From positions 1-64,000 of the forward strand of contig JBGTEJ010000071.1 of the NCBI GenBank assembly GCA_041747855.1: a stretch of DNA of 64,000 nt, in the 5' to 3' direction. The stretch is from ZC4RG35 sp041747855 (lineage in GTDB: Bacteria > Actinomycetota > Acidimicrobiia > Spongiisociales > ZC4RG35). The translations under genes and the position numbers were made by a program. A model generated the notes under the pieces. It searched no databases. It was not told where the DNA came from and saw nothing but the letters and a program-made list of their open reading frames with translations. The first letter of the stretch is position 1. Every line of letters begins with the position of its first letter. Positions 24,465 through 34,002 of the stretch are shown piece after piece.

Positions 24465-25687
24465 CGGGTGGTCAGCTCCAGGATCTTCACGGCCCCGTCA
24501 CGAAGACTGTCAGCATTCACCACTTCGAGCCCGGAGTCTTCGATGATCTTCTTCCCCTGCTCCACATTGGTGCCTTCCAGCCGGACCACCAGTGGCACTC
24601 CGAGCCCGACCCGGTTGACCGCATCCACGATTCCGCTTGCGATGACGTCGCATCGCATGATCCCTCCGAAGATGTTGACGAAGATCCCTTTGACATTCGG
24701 GTCGCGGGTGATGATCTGAAATGCTGTGGTTACCTGGTCCGCGGTGGCGCCCCCACCGACGTCGAGGAAGTTGGCCGGCTCACCACCGACATGTTTGATG
24801 GTGTCCATGGTCGCCATCGCCAGTCCGGCCCCATTCACCAGACATCCGATGGTTCCGTCGAGCTTGATGTAATTGAGTCCGGCATTCTTGGCGAGCACCT
24901 CCGAGGGGTCTTCTTCGCTCTCGTCACGCATCTCGGCGATCTCCCGGTGCCGATACAGGGCGTTGTCGTCGAAGGCCATCTTCCCGTCCAGGGCCAGCAC
25001 CCTTCCATCCGTGGTCACGACGAGAGGGTTGATCTCGATCAGGTCGGTGTCGAGTTCGGTGGCCATCGCGGCCAGGGCCAGGACGAATCTGATGAAGTTG
25101 CGGGCGACGTCTCCTTCCATCCCCAATCCATGTGCCAATTCATTGGCCTGGAAAGCCGCCAGTCCGATTGCCGGGTCGACAATCGCCCTGAGGATCTTCT
25201 CAGGTGTCTCTTCAGCGACCTTCTCGATTTCCATGCCGCCCTCGGTGGAGGCCATCACCAGGTTCCGCGATGACCCCCTATCGAGAAGGACTGCAAGATA
25301 GAGCTCTCTGGCGATGTCGATGCCCTGTTCGACATACAGCCGGTTGACCGTCTTCCCCTCTTCACCGGTCTGAATCGTGACCAGAGTCGATCCGAGCATC
25401 TTCTGGGCGAGTTCTCTGACCCTGCTCTCAGCCGCGGACGGGCCCCCGTCGATCCCGGAGGTGATCACGTTCACACCCCGAACCTCGGGATGCTCTTTGA
25501 AGGTCCCTTTGCCTCTACCCCCAGCATGGATCTGAGACTTGACGACGACCACGGGGTTACCGGACTCTCCGATGAGTGGCCTCACCGCCGCCACCGCCTC
25601 GTCCACGGTCCGTGCCACCCGGCCGAGGGGGACCGGTATCCCTCTTGCTGCCATGAGCTGCTTGGCCTGATGCTCGTGAATCTTCAA
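24461..25687 (-). CDS. sucC: ADP-forming succinate-CoA ligase, beta subunit
   Basis: A 408-residue ATP-grasp subunit that binds nucleotide and succinate. The start is MKIHEHQAKQLMAARGIPVP, from a TTG at 25687 that is well supported by AGGAGA at 25697-25702, 9 bases upstream. Later blocks include KSQIHAGGRGKGTF, EINPLVV and the C-terminal DVGGGATADQV and FVNIFGGIMRCD. It makes the heterodimer with sucD. The 111-base spacer to the divergent transaldolase gene should hold both promoters, but I see no clear -35/-10 pair. Confidence 0.97.
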   Translation of the reverse strand: MKIHEHQAKQLMAARGIPVPLGRVARTVDEAVAAVRPLIGESGNPVVVVKSQIHAGGRGKGTFKEHPEVRGVNVITSGIDGGPSAAESRVRELAQKMLGSTLVTIQTGEEGKTVNRLYVEQGIDIARELYLAVLLDRGSSRNLVMASTEGGMEIEKVAEETPEKILRAIVDPAIGLAAFQANELAHGLGMEGDVARNFIRFVLALAAMATELDTDLIEINPLVVTTDGRVLALDGKMAFDDNALYRHREIAEMRDESEEDPSEVLAKNAGLNYIKLDGTIGCLVNGAGLAMATMDTIKHVGGEPANFLDVGGGATADQVTTAFQIITRDPNVKGIFVNIFGGIMRCDVIASGIVDAVNRVGLGVPLVVRLEGTNVEQGKKIIEDSGLEVVNADSLRDGAVKILELTTR

Positions 25688-25798
25688 CTCGGGGTCTCTC
25701 CTACCTGCGGTGGTGCTCCGAATGAGCCGGGCGGAAGGCTAGCCGGTGCGACAACCCGTCTTGCCCACGCCATCTCGATCGGGTCTACCCTTCACGTC

Positions 25799-26896
25799 AT
25801 GACCAGGTCAAACCTTTCCGGTCTCAGTGCTGCCGGTGTGAGTGTGTGGTCGGACCAGATCTCACGCGAGATGCTGGCTAGCGGAGAGCTTCGACGTCTT
25901 GTCGACGAGGACGCGGTGACCGGTGTCACCTCGAACCCGACCATTTTCACCAATGCGATCGGCGGGTCCAGCGACTATGAGGATCAACTCGAAGATCTGC
26001 GATCGGCTGGGCTCGCCACCGAGGAGATCGTCAAGAACCTGATGGCGCAAGATATCGCGGCGGCCTGTGATTTGCTCGCCGGGGTCTACCGGGCAACCGA
26101 GGGCTTTGACGGTCATGTCTCCGTCGAGGTCTCGCCAACTCTGGCCGATGACACGGAGGCCACAGTCGCCGAGGCGAGGGACTGGGTAAAACAGATCGAC
26201 AGACCGAATCTCCTGGTCAAGGTCCCGGCCACTCCGCAGGGGGTTCCTGCAATAAGGCAGTTGATCGGTGAAGGCACCTCGATAAACATCACCCTCATCT
26301 TCTCCCTGGAGAGATACCTCGAGGTGATCGATGCCTACCTTTCGGGTCTCGAGCAATACCACTCGATCGGCGGCGATCTGTCCCGGGTGTCTTCGGTCGC
26401 CTCCTTCTTCGTCTCCAGATTCGACACCGAGGTAGACCGCCGATTGGCTGAAATCGGGTCTGATAGAGCAAGGTCGCTGACCGGGAAGACGGCCGTGGCC
26501 AACGCAAGGGCCGCATACGGCCTCTATCTCGAGCAGTTCGCCTCGGACCGCTACGCCAGACTCGCCGATGCTGGTGCCCGACCTCAAAAGCCCCTATGGG
26601 CTTCCACATCCACGAAGAACCCGGAATTCCCCGACCTCCTCTATGTGGAGAGTCTGGTCGCCCCAGGCACGGTCAACACGATGCCTATGGAGACCATCGA
26701 CGCATACCGGGATCATGGTGATCCCGATCCGACACCTTTCGACGCCAAGGACATCGATCGAGCAAAGGAAGACCTGGCCCTTCTCGAAGTCGTGGGTGTC
26801 GACTACGACGATGTTGTCGAAACCCTAGAGATAGAGGGTGTCCAGAAGTTCACCGCAAGCTGGCAAGAACTGCTGGATCGAATCAGCGAGGCGTGA
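25799..26896 (+). CDS. tal: Transaldolase
   Basis: A 365-residue pentose phosphate enzyme that moves a dihydroxyacetone unit between sugar phosphates. SVWSDQISREML, AVTGVTSNPTIFTNAI and the Schiff-base lysine in NLLVKVPATPQG define it, and SINITLIFSLERY and KPLWASTSTKNP follow. Length and motifs fit the actinobacterial type. The frame is open upstream into the antisense of sucC, so the ATG at 25799 is the sensible start, though no strong ribosome site precedes it. Confidence 0.95.
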   Translation: MTRSNLSGLSAAGVSVWSDQISREMLASGELRRLVDEDAVTGVTSNPTIFTNAIGGSSDYEDQLEDLRSAGLATEEIVKNLMAQDIAAACDLLAGVYRATEGFDGHVSVEVSPTLADDTEATVAEARDWVKQIDRPNLLVKVPATPQGVPAIRQLIGEGTSINITLIFSLERYLEVIDAYLSGLEQYHSIGGDLSRVSSVASFFVSRFDTEVDRRLAEIGSDRARSLTGKTAVANARAAYGLYLEQFASDRYARLADAGARPQKPLWASTSTKNPEFPDLLYVESLVAPGTVNTMPMETIDAYRDHGDPDPTPFDAKDIDRAKEDLALLEVVGVDYDDVVETLEIEGVQKFTASWQELLDRISEA

Positions 26897-26936
26897 GCAA
26901 GGCCAAGAAGGGGATCGTCCATTCGATCGGATGAGG

Positions 26937-26960
26937 CCGGGGGTGAGTTCGTAGCCCCGG
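26937..26960. terminator. Hairpin between convergent tal and pcrA-like genes
   Basis: CCGGGG at 26937-26942 and CCCCGG at 26955-26960 form a 6-base stem with a 12-base loop in the 89-base spacer between two convergent genes. There is no T-tract, so the terminator call is weak. Confidence 0.3.
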
Positions 26961-26985
26961 GCAGCCTGGCGGTACTCGCACCCTT

Positions 26986-29217
26986 CTAGGCCCGTTCCAG
27001 CGGGGCCCAGGCGAGGAGCAGACGCTTCTTCCCCTGGGTATCGAACATGATCTCGGCCTCGGCTCGATCACCCTCGCCGATCACGTCCCGGACCGTGCCC
27101 AGACCCCACTTCCCGTGTCTGACCCGATCGCCCGGGCCGATCTGGTCGGCACTCACACTCATCAATGGACCACTCGCCGCGGCCCTATCAACCGGACCGG
27201 TGCGGACCCGTTTTCCGGCCTTGGACAGAAGTCCTGCCGGGACCTCGGCTAGGAACCGTGAGGGTGGGTTGTAGTTGGAGCCCCCAAAGAGCAGCCGCTT
27301 CCATGCCGTGGTCAGATAGAGATGGTCCTGAGCGCGGGTAATCCCCACATAGGCGAGGCGACGCTCCTCCTCCAGTTCGTCCGGGTCGCCAAGAGACCTG
27401 ACGTGTGGGAAGACGCCATCCTCCATGCCGACCAGGAACACCACGGGAAACTCGAGACCCTTGGCGCTGTGAAGGGTCATCAAAGTGACGGCACCGGCGC
27501 CTTCGTCCCACTCGTCTATATCAGCGATCAGGGCGGTTGATTCGAGGAACAGCTCGAGACGACGCAGATTGTCGAGATCGTCGAACCCCTCATCTCCGAT
27601 CACCGCACCCTCGTTGGCCCTCTCGAACTCGGCAGCGACCCCGGCCAGCTCTTTGAGGTTCTCGACACGACCCATGGCTTCGATGGTCCTTTCGAGTTCG
27701 AGCCCGGCCAACAATCCGGTGTCGTTGAGGACCGCCTGAATCGCAGCCTCGACACCCCCCACGGCCGCACTCTCACGAAGCGCGCCCAGGAGGGCCACGA
27801 ACTCGAGGATCTGCTTCTGGGCTCTCGGGTTGAGCTGGCTGATGTCGTCGGCCCTGGTCAGGGCTTCATAGAAGGTGATCTTGTGGGTCTCGGCATACCT
27901 GTCGACATGGGCCAGGGTTGTGTTCCCAATGCCCCGGCGGGGCTCATTCACTATGCGTTTCAAGGAGACCTCGTCCGCGGGGTTGGTCATGGCCCGCAAA
28001 TAGGCGAGGGTGTCCTTGATCTCCTTCCGGTCGTAAAACTTGACCGATCCAACGACGGTGTACGGGATCACCCGTCGAACGAAGACATCTTCGATGACTC
28101 TCGACATCGCATTCGTTCGGTAGAACACGGCGAAATCGGACAGGTTGTAGCCCTCTTTCTGAAGCCGCTCGATCTCATCGACGACATACCCTGCCTCGTC
28201 GTGCTCATCCTCAGCCTCGTATCGGACTATCGGAGTTCCCGTGCCGCGATCCGACCAAAGATGCTTGGGGGTTCGTCTCGTGTTGTGTGAGATGATCGAA
28301 TTGGCGGCATCGAGGATCGTGGTCGTGGATCTGTAGTTCTGGTCGAGCACGATGATCCGTGCGTCCGGATAATCGTGCTCGAACTCGGTGATGTTCCGGA
28401 TGTCTGCCCCCCGAAACTTGTATATCGACTGGTCGGAGTCGCCCACGACACAAAGATTCCGGTGAACCGCGGTCAACTGCTTGACCAGGGCATATTGGGC
28501 GTGGTTGGTGTCCTGATACTCATCGACCAACACGTAGCGGAACCTCTGCTGATAAGTCCGAAGAGCATCGGGGAAAGCCCCGAAAAGCTCAACTGTGACC
28601 ATCAGCAAGTCATCGAAGTCCATCGCCGATGCCGCCAGGAGACGCTGCTGATAGAGCCGATAGATGTCAGCCACCTGCTCGTGATAGAAACCGGTGTCCT
28701 GGTCGGCGAAACTCTCGAAGTCGATCATCTCGTTCTTCGCCTTGGAGATGATCGCCTTCATCGAACGTTCCGGGAACCTCTTGGTGTCGAGGTCGAGATC
28801 GGAGATGACCATCCTCATGAGTCGCAGCGAATCTGACTCGTCGTAGATGGAGAACGAAGGTCTATAACCGAGCCGGTGCGCCTCCCGTCTCAGGATCCTG
28901 ACACAAGCCGAGTGAAAGGTGCGAACCCACATCGAGTTGACCACACCTCCGACCAGGGCGCCCACTCTCTGTTTCATCTCGTCGGCTGCCTTGTTGGTGA
29001 ACGTGATGGCGAGGATGGCGTCGGGGGGCACCTGGTGATCTCTGATCAAGTGGGCAATCCGATAGGTGAGTACCCTGGTCTTTCCCGAGCCCGCCCCCGC
29101 TACGACGAGCACCGGGCCTTCCGTTGCAGCTACTGCCTCCCGCTGAGTCGGGTTCAGTTCGGCGAAGAGCGACGAGTCGGCCGGGACATCATCGGAGAAC
29201 CAGTCGGCCTGTTGCAT
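26986..29217 (-). CDS. pcrA: ATP-dependent DNA helicase of the PcrA/UvrD family
   Basis: A 743-residue superfamily 1A 3'-5' helicase for nucleotide excision repair and clearing replication obstacles. All motifs are present in order: AGAGSGKT (I), DEYQDTN (II), GDSDQSIYKFRGAD (III), QNYRST (IV), LMTLHSAKGLEFPVVF (V) and RRLAYVGITRAQ (VI). The C-terminus has the RVRHGKWGLGTV Tudor-like fold that binds RNA polymerase in PcrA proteins, which favours pcrA over rep. I start at the ATG at 29217; a GTG at 29241 is also in frame. Confidence 0.95.
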   Translation of the reverse strand: MQQADWFSDDVPADSSLFAELNPTQREAVAATEGPVLVVAGAGSGKTRVLTYRIAHLIRDHQVPPDAILAITFTNKAADEMKQRVGALVGGVVNSMWVRTFHSACVRILRREAHRLGYRPSFSIYDESDSLRLMRMVISDLDLDTKRFPERSMKAIISKAKNEMIDFESFADQDTGFYHEQVADIYRLYQQRLLAASAMDFDDLLMVTVELFGAFPDALRTYQQRFRYVLVDEYQDTNHAQYALVKQLTAVHRNLCVVGDSDQSIYKFRGADIRNITEFEHDYPDARIIVLDQNYRSTTTILDAANSIISHNTRRTPKHLWSDRGTGTPIVRYEAEDEHDEAGYVVDEIERLQKEGYNLSDFAVFYRTNAMSRVIEDVFVRRVIPYTVVGSVKFYDRKEIKDTLAYLRAMTNPADEVSLKRIVNEPRRGIGNTTLAHVDRYAETHKITFYEALTRADDISQLNPRAQKQILEFVALLGALRESAAVGGVEAAIQAVLNDTGLLAGLELERTIEAMGRVENLKELAGVAAEFERANEGAVIGDEGFDDLDNLRRLELFLESTALIADIDEWDEGAGAVTLMTLHSAKGLEFPVVFLVGMEDGVFPHVRSLGDPDELEEERRLAYVGITRAQDHLYLTTAWKRLLFGGSNYNPPSRFLAEVPAGLLSKAGKRVRTGPVDRAAASGPLMSVSADQIGPGDRVRHGKWGLGTVRDVIGEGDRAEAEIMFDTQGKKRLLLAWAPLERA

Positions 29218-29326
29218 CGGATCCGATGGTACCGCTGGCACCGGACGAAATCACAAGCGTGTTATCTGGACGGACTGGGTGCCACTTCGATCGAGACGGA
29301 ACGGCAATCACCATGTGGTGACAGCT

Positions 29327-30238
29327 TCAGGCGCTCTGTGCCATATCGGGGAGTTCAACGGCAGCAAGACCGACGTCGGCGGATACCCCGTCACCCTCGC
29401 CGAGGATGGTGCGGCGGCGAAGCGGCAGCGAGTAACAGAATCGGGCCCCCGTCGGGAACCGTCGCTCGTACCAGACATCGCCACCCATTACCCGGGCCAA
29501 ACGACGGGCGATGGGAAGACCGAGCCCGATGCCGGTCGACTCCCTCGAGTCACCTTTCGAGACCTGTTCGAAGTTCTCGAAGACTTTCAGCGTCTCCTCA
29601 TCGGGAACTCCGGCTCCATTGTCAGAGATGATCACGGTGTACTGGTCTCCGACGACTACACCCTCCACCAGAATCTGGTCGCCACCGTATTTCCGGGCGT
29701 TCTCCATCAGGTTCCGCACAATCTGCTGCACCCTTCGTCGATCGGCGAAGACCCGCACGCCATCAGGAAGAGAAACCAAGGAGGTTTTGCGGCCACCGTT
29801 GGGAAAGACCATGAGTGCCACATCTTCGATGAGGTCCCCCAGGTCGAACAACTCGGGGTGGAGACGGAGCAGGTCCGCCTCGAGACGCGGGATGACGAGG
29901 ACATCCTCGACGAGGTCGCCGAGGTAGATCGACTGTCGGTTGATGATGTTGAGGAACTCGGTCACTTCCTCGTGAGGGAGGTCCTGCCAGGATTCGACGA
30001 GTGTGTCGGAGAAGCCAGCGATCGAGGTGAGGGGAGTACGAAGTTCGTGACTGATCATGGCGACGAAGTCGTTCTTGATGGTGTGGGCCTCTTCGGACAG
30101 GCGAATCACCTCGCGCTCGCGTTCGCGCCCCTGGGCAGTGATTCGCCACGCCCAAAAGATTGCTCCGATACCGACAACCAGCGGTAGGAACATGAGGTAA
30201 TCGATGAGGCTGGACATATCCAACATGTCTGTTCCCAT
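29327..30238 (-). CDS. Membrane-anchored sensor histidine kinase
   Basis: A 303-residue kinase with one N-terminal membrane helix (about residues 11-29) and no visible sensory domain, only a short coiled linker. The HisKA box is MISHELRTPLTSI with His near residue 65. The ATPase shows NLMENARKYGG (N box), SDNGAGVP (G1) and GIGLGLPIARRLA (G2). No response regulator gene is adjacent, but the CheA-like hybrid with a receiver domain lies 72 bases upstream on the same strand, so phosphotransfer to that receiver is possible (inference). Confidence 0.88.
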   Translation of the reverse strand: MGTDMLDMSSLIDYLMFLPLVVGIGAIFWAWRITAQGREREREVIRLSEEAHTIKNDFVAMISHELRTPLTSIAGFSDTLVESWQDLPHEEVTEFLNIINRQSIYLGDLVEDVLVIPRLEADLLRLHPELFDLGDLIEDVALMVFPNGGRKTSLVSLPDGVRVFADRRRVQQIVRNLMENARKYGGDQILVEGVVVGDQYTVIISDNGAGVPDEETLKVFENFEQVSKGDSRESTGIGLGLPIARRLARVMGGDVWYERRFPTGARFCYSLPLRRRTILGEGDGVSADVGLAAVELPDMAQSA

Positions 30239-30310
30239 ATCGGCTTACGGTGGTTGCGTCTGAAGCAAAGGTGAGAGAGCAGGTGGCCGTGAGGCGATCC
30301 CCTGTCTCGC

Positions 30311-32308
30311 CTAAGCCGAGTCGGCGTTCTCCATGCCGAGAAGCTGACGAAGGGTCTTGGTCAGGACACCCTGACGCAGGTCGAATTTGTCGAGATAGGC
30401 ATCGACCCCCACCTCCCATGCAGCCTGCTTCTCCTCCGCGGTCGCCACACCCGAAACCATGATTATGGGAACCCGGACTTCGGCCGCGCGCATCGACCTG
30501 ACCAGCTCGACCCCATTCGAGCGTGGCATCGAATAATCTACAACCATCGCATCGAACCCATCGGAGGCCATCGCCATGACCGCCTCCCGGGCGCTGCTCG
30601 CCAGTTCGACATCGAAACCCGCGCCGGTGAGGGTGGCCGAGAGGAGCTGGCGGACTCCGGCTGAGTCATCGACCACGAGCACACGCGGATTGTCTCCCAG
30701 AGAGCGGGGTCGCTGTCGCGACATCACTCCGAGAAAGTTCGGGTCGAGTACAACGAGGATCTGTCCACCGCCGAGCAGTGCTGCTCCGGTGATGTGACCC
30801 GCCCCATCCAGGATCGGGCCCAGGTTCTTGACCGCCACTCTCCTGAGGTCGACGAGTTCACTGACCGTGACCGCTACCAGACCCGACCTCGTGTTGACCA
30901 CGAGGATCTCGGCCTCGTCCTCAGGATCTTCGATCCCGAGGGCCATGGACAGAGAGAGACACGGGATGACCGCACTCTTGAACTGGACGGAGCGACCGCT
31001 TGGAGTGGCGGTCACCTCGGCACGGGACAAAGGCATACTGGCTTCGACGGCTGCTTCGGGTATTCCCCAGAACTGGTCTCCGACGGCGACGACGATGATG
31101 TTCTGGAGTGCCATGGAAACCGGCAGAACCATCGTCACCCGGGCTCCCTGCCCCCTCAGCGACGCGACCTGTATGGCTCCGTGAACCGACTCGACGGCAG
31201 CGAGAGCGGCTGACATTCCTTCCCCGGTGCCGGAGAAATCGGTGAGATCCACGGAGGTGGTGAATCCGGGGTGAAAGAGGATCGGGGACAGGTCGGGGGG
31301 AGTGATTGGTATGCCCTCCATGCGGGCTACTTCGGCGACTCGACCCCAGTCGATCCCGGCACCGTCATCGGTGACGGACACCTCGACCTTTTCGTCTCCT
31401 GGAACTGCACTGACCGTTATGGTGCCCGTGGCCGGCTTGCCGGCTGCAACCCGCACCGCAGGAAGTTCGATCCCGTGGTCGACCGCGTTCACCAGGAGAT
31501 GTCGTACGGGCTCTCTGAGAAGATCGACGATCTGGCGATCGAGCTGGACATCCTCGCCTTCGATGACGATGCGCACATCCTTTCCCATGCGACGGCCCAG
31601 ATAACGGATGAATTGGGGATAGGTGGAAACGGCATCGAAGAATGAAACGTTGGCGAGGGCAATGGCCTGTTCCTGGATCTCGGCGAGGGATCCACTCAGC
31701 TTGGAGAGTTGGGCACGCCAGGACTTGCGGAACAGGTCGGGGTCGGCACCTTCGATGGAAACCATCGAGAGGTCGGTGAGGGCATCGGCGTCGAGCGAGA
31801 CCTCGACGATGCGGTTGATGAGCTTGTATAGCTGACCGGTGTCGACACGGGTAGCTCCACCGAGGAGGTCTTCGGAAACCGGACTGAGCAACCCGTCCAT
31901 GGTCCCCGCATCCTTCTCACGGATGGACCTCACCTCTTGGACGACGCTCCGGGGGGCCGGTTCGAGCCCTTCGATCAGCTCTCCAAGTCCTTCTGAACCT
32001 TCGTCGAGACTGGGAAGCATTCGCCCAGCCACGTCCTCCATGAGGACCAGTGTCTCCGAGGTGACACTCCTTCCGTCGGCGATGTTCCGCCAGAGGCCTT
32101 CCAGCACCGATGCGGCCCGTTTGATCGCGTCATAGCCGAGGAGCCCGGCTGACCCCTTGATGGTGTGGGCATCCCGGAGGAGGTCGGCGATCGATTCCCG
32201 ATCCAATTCACCGTCGATCAGAGCGCGCGCGGCAGTGACGAGGCGGCTCGATCGTTCGTCGAGCTCCTCACGGAAGATGCGGGTCAGCTCGGGGTTGTTC
32301 AGATCCAA
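30311..32308 (-). CDS. CheA-like hybrid histidine kinase with Hpt, CheW-like and C-terminal receiver domains
   Basis: A 665-residue protein. Domain order: Hpt (about 1-110, phosphorylatable His48 in DAHTIKGSAGLLG), dimerisation and HATPase regions (VRHLLVNAVDHGIELP, VTDDGAGIDWG), a CheW-like domain near 400-530 (VVAVGDQFWGIP) and a receiver (about 545-665, RVLVVDDSAGVR and VVDYSMPRSNG with the acceptor Asp near 588). The P2 CheY-binding domain is absent. I start at a TTG at 32308, because AGGGA lies 4 bases upstream and the Hpt helix begins there; the frame is open to 32398. No MCP, cheR, cheB or cheW gene is in the window, so control of something other than flagellar chemotaxis is likely. 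Confidence 0.88.
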   Translation of the reverse strand: MDLNNPELTRIFREELDERSSRLVTAARALIDGELDRESIADLLRDAHTIKGSAGLLGYDAIKRAASVLEGLWRNIADGRSVTSETLVLMEDVAGRMLPSLDEGSEGLGELIEGLEPAPRSVVQEVRSIREKDAGTMDGLLSPVSEDLLGGATRVDTGQLYKLINRIVEVSLDADALTDLSMVSIEGADPDLFRKSWRAQLSKLSGSLAEIQEQAIALANVSFFDAVSTYPQFIRYLGRRMGKDVRIVIEGEDVQLDRQIVDLLREPVRHLLVNAVDHGIELPAVRVAAGKPATGTITVSAVPGDEKVEVSVTDDGAGIDWGRVAEVARMEGIPITPPDLSPILFHPGFTTSVDLTDFSGTGEGMSAALAAVESVHGAIQVASLRGQGARVTMVLPVSMALQNIIVVAVGDQFWGIPEAAVEASMPLSRAEVTATPSGRSVQFKSAVIPCLSLSMALGIEDPEDEAEILVVNTRSGLVAVTVSELVDLRRVAVKNLGPILDGAGHITGAALLGGGQILVVLDPNFLGVMSRQRPRSLGDNPRVLVVDDSAGVRQLLSATLTGAGFDVELASSAREAVMAMASDGFDAMVVDYSMPRSNGVELVRSMRAAEVRVPIIMVSGVATAEEKQAAWEVGVDAYLDKFDLRQGVLTKTLRQLLGMENADSA

Positions 32309-32457
32309 TTGTTCCCTGTCCTGGGCTTGGTCCTTACATCGGCAGGAGGGGGCGAACACTGAACGGGCCGTCGGTGAAGAGGGCCCACTTCGAACCAATC
32401 AGGGAGTTGCCGGGAGGGTGCCACCAGCAAACCTGGCTGCCCACCCACCGACCAGGG

Positions 32458-34002
32458 CTATTCCCATTCGATGGTGGCCGGAGGCTTCGAAGAGATGTCA
32501 TAGGCCACCCGGTTGATCCCGGGTACTTCATTGATGATCCTGGTCGCCATTCGGGAGAGAGTGTCGTAAGGAATCCTCGCCCAGTCGGCAGTCATCGCGT
32601 CTTCGGAGGTGACGGCCCGGATGATGACCGGATATGCATAGGTCCGACCGTCACCTTGGACCCCGACCGTCTTTATCGCAGGCAACACCACGAACGCCTG
32701 CCAGATCTCCCGGTACAAGCCTGCCCTGCGGATCTCTTCGATGACGATGCTGTCGGCTGCCCTGAGGATGTCCAGACGTTCACCGGTGACCTCGCCGATG
32801 ATCCGCACCGCCAGCCCTGGACCCGGGAAGGGCTGACGCCAAACGATCTCCTCAGGCAGACCCAGCTCCTCCCCCACCGCTCGGACTTCGTCTTTGAACA
32901 GGTCGCGTAGCGGTTCGACCAGCTCGAACTTCATGTCGTCGGGGAGTCCCCCCACATTGTGATGCGTCTTGATGGTCGCCGCCGTGGCCGAGCCAGACTC
33001 GATCACATCGGGATAGAGGGTGCCCTGAACCAGATACCCGGCGTCGCCGACGCTGGCCGCGGTGTCCTCGAAGACTCTGATGAATGTCTCCCCGATGATC
33101 TTGCGCTTCTCCTCGGGGTCGGTGACCCCCGCAAGGAGCTCGAGAAATCGATCCGCCGCCTTGACATAGATGAGATCCACATCGAACACCGAACGGAAGG
33201 TCTCCTGGACCTGTTCGGCCTCCCCCGCCCGGAGTAGACCGTGGTCTACGAAGATGCAGGTGAGCTGTCTGCCGATGGCTTTATGGACGATGGCGGCCGC
33301 CACGGCAGAGTCCACCCCGCCACTCAACCCGCAAATGACCCTTGCGGTTCCTACCTGGGCCCGAATCTTGTCGACCTGGGTCTCGATGATCGAGTGAGAG
33401 GTCCAGGACGGCGAGGCTCCACACGCCTCATAGAGGAAGCGCTTGATGATCTCGGCGCCCCTGGGTGTGTGTGCTACTTCAGGGTGGAACTGGACCCCGT
33501 AGATGGCGCGTTCGCGACACTCCATGGCTGCCACTGCCGCCCCTGCGGAACGGCCGACGGTAGTGAATCCATCAGGGGGATCGATCACCTGGTCGCCGTG
33601 CGACATCCACACCTGCTGGGTGGCCGGCAGCTCGCGCATGAGTAACGAGTCGCCAAACCTCTCGAATGTGGTGTCTCCGTACTCGGCTTCTCCCGTCCTG
33701 GCGACAGTCCCACCGAGCATGTCGGCAATCAACTGGTGCCCGTAGCAGATACCCAATACAGGGATCCCCATCTCCAGCAACTCCGGGTCCATCCGATAGG
33801 CGTCGTCTGCATAGACCGAAGCAGGACCCCCGGAGAGGATGATCCCTATCGGGTCGAGCTCACGAACCTGCTCCGGGCTGATGTCCCGGGACACGATCTC
33901 GGACCGGACATGGGCCTCTCTGACCCGTCGGGCTATCAGTTGGGCGTACTGGGCCCCGAAGTCGACTACGAGGACTGTGGGTTCGCGGTGACCCGGGGTC
34001 AC
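32458..34002 (-). CDS. guaA: GMP synthase (glutamine-hydrolysing)
   Basis: A 514-residue enzyme that aminates XMP to GMP. The glutaminase half has ILSGGPASVY, nucleophile Cys86 in GICYGHQLIADMLGG, and FHPEV with the catalytic histidine. The PP-loop ATP pyrophosphatase is CGLSGGVDSAVAAA near residue 229, and RQPFPGPGLAVRIIG and the C-terminal PPATIEWE are diagnostic. The GTG at 34002 overlaps the guaB3 stop (GTGA), giving the normal length; the frame is open further upstream but inside guaB3. Confidence 0.97.
   Translation of the reverse strand: MTPGHREPTVLVVDFGAQYAQLIARRVREAHVRSEIVSRDISPEQVRELDPIGIILSGGPASVYADDAYRMDPELLEMGIPVLGICYGHQLIADMLGGTVARTGEAEYGDTTFERFGDSLLMRELPATQQVWMSHGDQVIDPPDGFTTVGRSAGAAVAAMECRERAIYGVQFHPEVAHTPRGAEIIKRFLYEACGASPSWTSHSIIETQVDKIRAQVGTARVICGLSGGVDSAVAAAIVHKAIGRQLTCIFVDHGLLRAGEAEQVQETFRSVFDVDLIYVKAADRFLELLAGVTDPEEKRKIIGETFIRVFEDTAASVGDAGYLVQGTLYPDVIESGSATAATIKTHHNVGGLPDDMKFELVEPLRDLFKDEVRAVGEELGLPEEIVWRQPFPGPGLAVRIIGEVTGERLDILRAADSIVIEEIRRAGLYREIWQAFVVLPAIKTVGVQGDGRTYAYPVIIRAVTSEDAMTADWARIPYDTLSRMATRIINEVPGINRVAYDISSKPPATIEWE

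Noticed and set aside
22782..24719. A 645-codon open frame on the plus strand
   Set aside because: It lies opposite DUF2207, lemA, sucD and part of sucC, whose motifs are complete. Its translation is low-complexity R/H/G/D-rich without domains, as expected for the antisense of high-GC genes.
32309..32457. c-di-GMP (GEMM) riboswitch, because CAAACC occurs
   Set aside because: The conserved ACGCAAAGCC half and tetraloop receptor are absent, and CAAACC is on the strand opposite to the downstream gene.
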